Shown: positions 61,377 to 64,000 of the stretch, piece by piece
Numbering within the stretch: the first letter of the stretch is position 1
How the letters are laid out: every line of letters begins with the position of its first letter
Assembly (NCBI RefSeq): GCF_004793475.1
Contig: NZ_SRYZ01000001.1
Coordinates: 62,001 to 126,000, forward strand
Direction of reading: 5' to 3'
DNA length: 64,000 nt
From: Bacteroides muris (ex Afrizal et al. 2022)
GTDB taxonomy: Bacteria; Bacteroidota; Bacteroidia; Bacteroidales; Bacteroidaceae
The notes under the pieces: generated by a model
What the model was told of the DNA's origin: nothing
Database searches by the model: none
The model's input: the letters and a program-made list of their open reading frames with translations, nothing else
Translations under genes and position numbers: made by a program

Positions 61377-64000
61377 TCATTTAGAAAACTTTTGCAAGAA
61401 CTCTGCAAGATTCTCCCCCTCACCCAAAGCTAACTTTTTCCGCAAGCGGTAACGGCTGATTTCAACCCCGCGCAAAGAGATATTCATCAACGGGGCTATC
61501 TCTTTGGAGAGCAGATTCATCTTGATATAGGCACACAGCAATTTTTCCTTATTACTCAATTCGGGATAAGCCTCTTCCAGCCTGCTGAAGAAGTTGTGAT
61601 GTACCGAATCGAAAGTAGTCTGAAAAGCCTGCAAATCACCATCGTGCTCGATGTTCGTTTCAATCTGTCCTAACAGACGGAGTGTTTTGCGGCGAAGGGC
61701 AACCAGATTCTCTTCACCGACAGCATGCGAGATGCCTAAAACCTCCTTCTTGATATCCATCAGCATCTCATTCTTACGCACAATGTTCAATGTAGTGCAG
61801 ACCAGTTCTTCTGACTTATGCTGCAGTTCGGCCTGCAGATTAGCCTCTTTCAAGGAGTCTATCTTCTTATCTTTCAAGTCGCTGACCTCCTCGAATGCCT
61901 GCTTCTGCCGATAAAGTTCCAACTCCTTTTGCATCAGCAAATGCTTACGACTGGCAGCAATGCGATAATACATATAATACAATAATAGAACGAGAGCTAT
62001 ACTATATGCCAGATAGCTCCACCAAGTGCGATACCATGGAGGCAATACCTCAAAAGCAAAAGATGTCACTATAGGAGCCGTGTCCTTATCCGTAAACAAC
62101 TTTACACTGAATATATACTTTCCTTCATGCAGACCAGTAAACTCTTTCTTGGTATTTTCGCTATACTCACTCCACTCACCTTCCTCACTGCCATTACTTA
62201 ACTTATAAGAATAAAGGACTGTCTGCATTTTACTATAGTTATTGGCACTATACTCTATACGAAGAGAATTATAAGCATAGGGAATTATCACCGGGCTATC
62301 ATCATATGAATAACTCCGGCCATAAACAAGCGAATCACGCTGTCCCGTCATATATACTTTCCTGATTTGCAAAGTAAACGGAGAACGGTACGGTGGCTGA
62401 TTATCCAGCCTAATGAGTGAAAAACCTTCTTCGGTACCGGCCACAATCTGCCCCTGATTACAGAAATAGACATCTTCGAAATTCTCAATCAGTGATTCAC
62501 GCAGGAACGTTTCATGTTCTATCCGATAATATTTCTTTTCAGCGGTGTCATAACGTAAAACCTTCAACCGGCCATCCGCTACGTACCATATATTCCTCAA
62601 AGAGTCTGCCTTCAGATAAGTGTAAACTTTTCCATCCAACAGATTCTCTAGACGTGTAAATCTCTCCAAACAATCACGCGTCTGGTCATAACTCCACAAA
62701 CCGTGATGGGAAGTTACAACGATTTCACCATCCACCTCCGACAAACAAGCATCATAACCAAGCGGGAAAGCATTGCTGTTATAGTCTTTGAACTTCTTTA
62801 CCTGCCTCAAATCCTCGGATAAAGTAACCCTAGATACTCCGTTTTCCTTATTGGCTATCCACAAAGTATTCGCCGTTAACTTTTCCGGCAACATATCTTT
62901 GCATGAACGAGGAAATCCTTGAATCCTGCATTCTACTCTCCAATGTGTACCTTTTCTCACAAGAAGATACAACCCACTATATGTACCTGCCAACAATACA
63001 TCTTCATGCCCAGCCAGCTTTACAATATCCCATACTCCCTTAAGACCGTCAAGATGTTCTATCCGTTTATCATCTGCAATGAATATACCGTTGTCCGAAC
63101 AGCAAAACATCTTGTTGTCATATTCACGAAGTGACCATATCTGCCCACCTGTACCGGGTACAAAGTCCACCGGATATTCCTTATTCAACCGCCTGGGAAA
63201 AGTTGTACAATACAATCCCTGATTGGTTCCCAAATAAAAACGTCCCTGATAATGACACGACGCATAACCTGAACCTATAACAGACCTGCCCCCATACAAT
63301 GAAGCAACACGTGCATTCAGATGAATACAGTCAATTCCATTGTCCAAGCCCAACCATAGATGTCCAGCCTCATCAAACATCATACTTAGTACAGTCTTGT
63401 TTTGCAATCCATTACCTGTAGATATGACTTCCGCTTCATCTGTCTTCAAATTCAGCAAACAAATTCCATTCTGAACACTCCCTAATGCCAACAAGGAGTC
63501 TTTCAAAGCAGCACAAAAAAGCTGGTTCCGACTACAAAAGTCATCAGCCGCCGTTGCATACTTCCGCAAAACGGAACCATCATAAACAAACAATCCTTTA
63601 TCCCTACTTACAACAATCAATTTATCCTGATAGGACAGTAAACCACCTGTTTTCACCGTACTTCCTATGTCAGAAGTGTTATCTACCGGTATAAACTCCG
63701 TACCGTTCAATATCATCAATCCTTTGGAAGAAGTCATATAGAATTTATTCCTGACTACCAATGAAGAATAAATATCCGAAAAAACATCTATCTGGCTAAT
63801 CTTGCCATTTTCCAAACAAAAGAAGCGACGATCTGACTGAAAACAAATTCGATTTTTATCCGACAGAATATTCCAGATTATCCCTACAGATACCGTCGAC
63901 GGCAAACTGTCCGACAAGCATGTGTAATCCAAACCACCTAAAGGACTTGGACAAAAATAGCCAAACTGCCCCATTCCACCGATATAAATCCGATTATCAC
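61377..64000 (-). CDS. Propeller / Y_Y_Y / coiled-coil / HTH transcriptional regulator (N-terminus beyond the right edge)
   Basis: The frame is open to the edge: upstream of the first Met at 63974 it still reads DNRIYIGG, a typical propeller start, so the protein continues outside. Order seen: beta-propeller repeats (HLWLGLDNGID, FYLGTNQGLY, LLAGTYSGLYLL, IVAGTEEGFSLI), Y_Y_Y domain (NSLRIEYSANNYSKMQTVLYSYKLSNGSEEGEWSEYSENTKKEFTGLHEGKYIFSV), TM helix (about residues 655-675 from that Met), coiled coil (about 685-740), and a LuxR-like HTH (LSNKEKLLCAYIKMNLLSKEIAPLMNISLRGVEISRYRLRKKL). It has no histidine kinase or receiver domain, so it is a one-component membrane regulator rather than an HTCS. 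Confidence 0.88.
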   Translation of the reverse strand, partial: DNRIYIGGMGQFGYFCPSPLGGLDYTCLSDSLPSTVSVGIIWNILSDKNRICFQSDRRFFCLENGKISQIDVFSDIYSSLVVRNKFYMTSSKGLMILNGTEFIPVDNTSDIGSTVKTGGLLSYQDKLIVVSRDKGLFVYDGSVLRKYATAADDFCSRNQLFCAALKDSLLALGSVQNGICLLNLKTDEAEVISTGNGLQNKTVLSMMFDEAGHLWLGLDNGIDCIHLNARVASLYGGRSVIGSGYASCHYQGRFYLGTNQGLYCTTFPRRLNKEYPVDFVPGTGGQIWSLREYDNKMFCCSDNGIFIADDKRIEHLDGLKGVWDIVKLAGHEDVLLAGTYSGLYLLVRKGTHWRVECRIQGFPRSCKDMLPEKLTANTLWIANKENGVSRVTLSEDLRQVKKFKDYNSNAFPLGYDACLSEVDGEIVVTSHHGLWSYDQTRDCLERFTRLENLLDGKVYTYLKADSLRNIWYVADGRLKVLRYDTAEKKYYRIEHETFLRESLIENFEDVYFCNQGQIVAGTEEGFSLIRLDNQPPYRSPFTLQIRKVYMTGQRDSLVYGRSYSYDDSPVIIPYAYNSLRIEYSANNYSKMQTVLYSYKLSNGSEEGEWSEYSENTKKEFTGLHEGKYIFSVKLFTDKDTAPIVTSFAFEVLPPWYRTWWSYLAYSIALVLLLYYMYYRIAASRKHLLMQKELELYRQKQAFEEVSDLKDKKIDSLKEANLQAELQHKSEELVCTTLNIVRKNEMLMDIKKEVLGISHAVGEENLVALRRKTLRLLGQIETNIEHDGDLQAFQTTFDSVHHNFFSRLEEAYPELSNKEKLLCAYIKMNLLSKEIAPLMNISLRGVEISRYRLRKKLALGEGENLAEFLQKFSK

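Noticed and set aside
1..64000. tRNA or rRNA genes
   Set aside because: No cloverleaf-like stretch with TTCGA-type arms or rRNA-like sequence noticed in any intergenic region; short intergenic regions were read by eye only.

Overview
The window looks like chromosomal DNA of a gut Bacteroides (order Bacteroidales). Evidence: a SusC/SusD pair with a hybrid two-component system, GLPGLI and DUF3244 families, many surface lipoproteins, few obvious Shine-Dalgarno sites, and repeated matches to the Bacteroides -7 promoter box TAnnTTTG. No rRNA, tRNA or CRISPR array was seen.

Layout. 1-833: 3' part of cysS. 1185-3925 (minus): sulfatase plus GH88 unsaturated glucuronyl hydrolase. 4098-7264: PaaI-type thioesterase, DUF3108 protein and an Ig-like lipoprotein. 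7572-13672: complete RND efflux operon (adaptor, AcrB-like pump, outer membrane factor) with a palindrome at its promoter, then an lpxA-type acyltransferase. 14681-22225 (minus): an uncharacterised envelope/secretion locus with a TPR lipoprotein regulator, a DUF3244 protein, a tandem duplication of [three-Cys secreted peptide + GLPGLI protein] in which one peptide is frameshifted, and a TonB-dependent receptor-like protein. 23008-23583: ORF6N-domain gene between direct repeats.

23977-45510: large glycosaminoglycan (chondroitin/dermatan sulfate or hyaluronan) utilisation locus. It holds a CBM9-like protein, a NahK-like sugar 1-kinase, a hybrid two-component sensor (HTCS), a sulfatase, SusC, SusD, a PL8 lyase, an unrelated tRNA-dihydrouridine synthase, another sulfatase and a second PL8 lyase. 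With the sulfatase/GH88 pair near the left end, every step can be assigned: lyases cut the polymer outside the cell, SusCD imports oligosaccharides, sulfatases and GH88 finish them, and the kinase can feed freed hexosamine into metabolism. All three sulfatases are Ser-type and need a maturase that is not encoded here.

45690-47640: DUF4348 and DUF2851 proteins. 47642-57032: a 9.4-kb integrative mobilizable element bounded by a 15-bp direct repeat. It carries a tyrosine integrase, two HTH proteins, a RecA-like ATPase, a Toprim primase, a MobV-type relaxase with an oriT-like hairpin, a highly structured non-coding stretch, and three AT-richer cargo genes (SH3 lipoprotein, zinc-ribbon/TM/SH3-like protein, zinc-ribbon/TM protein). 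It sits between DUF2851 and dapB and appears to have parted DUF2851 from its promoter. 57113-61147: dapB, lepB, a second lepB-like gene that seems to lack the catalytic dyad, and wbqC. 61377-64000 (minus): 3' part of a propeller/Y_Y_Y/HTH regulator running off the right edge.

Best candidates for undescribed biology: the duplicated GLPGLI/Cys-peptide locus with its TGTCTCA operator array, the cargo and structured RNA of the mobile element, and the apparently catalytically dead signal peptidase paralogue.
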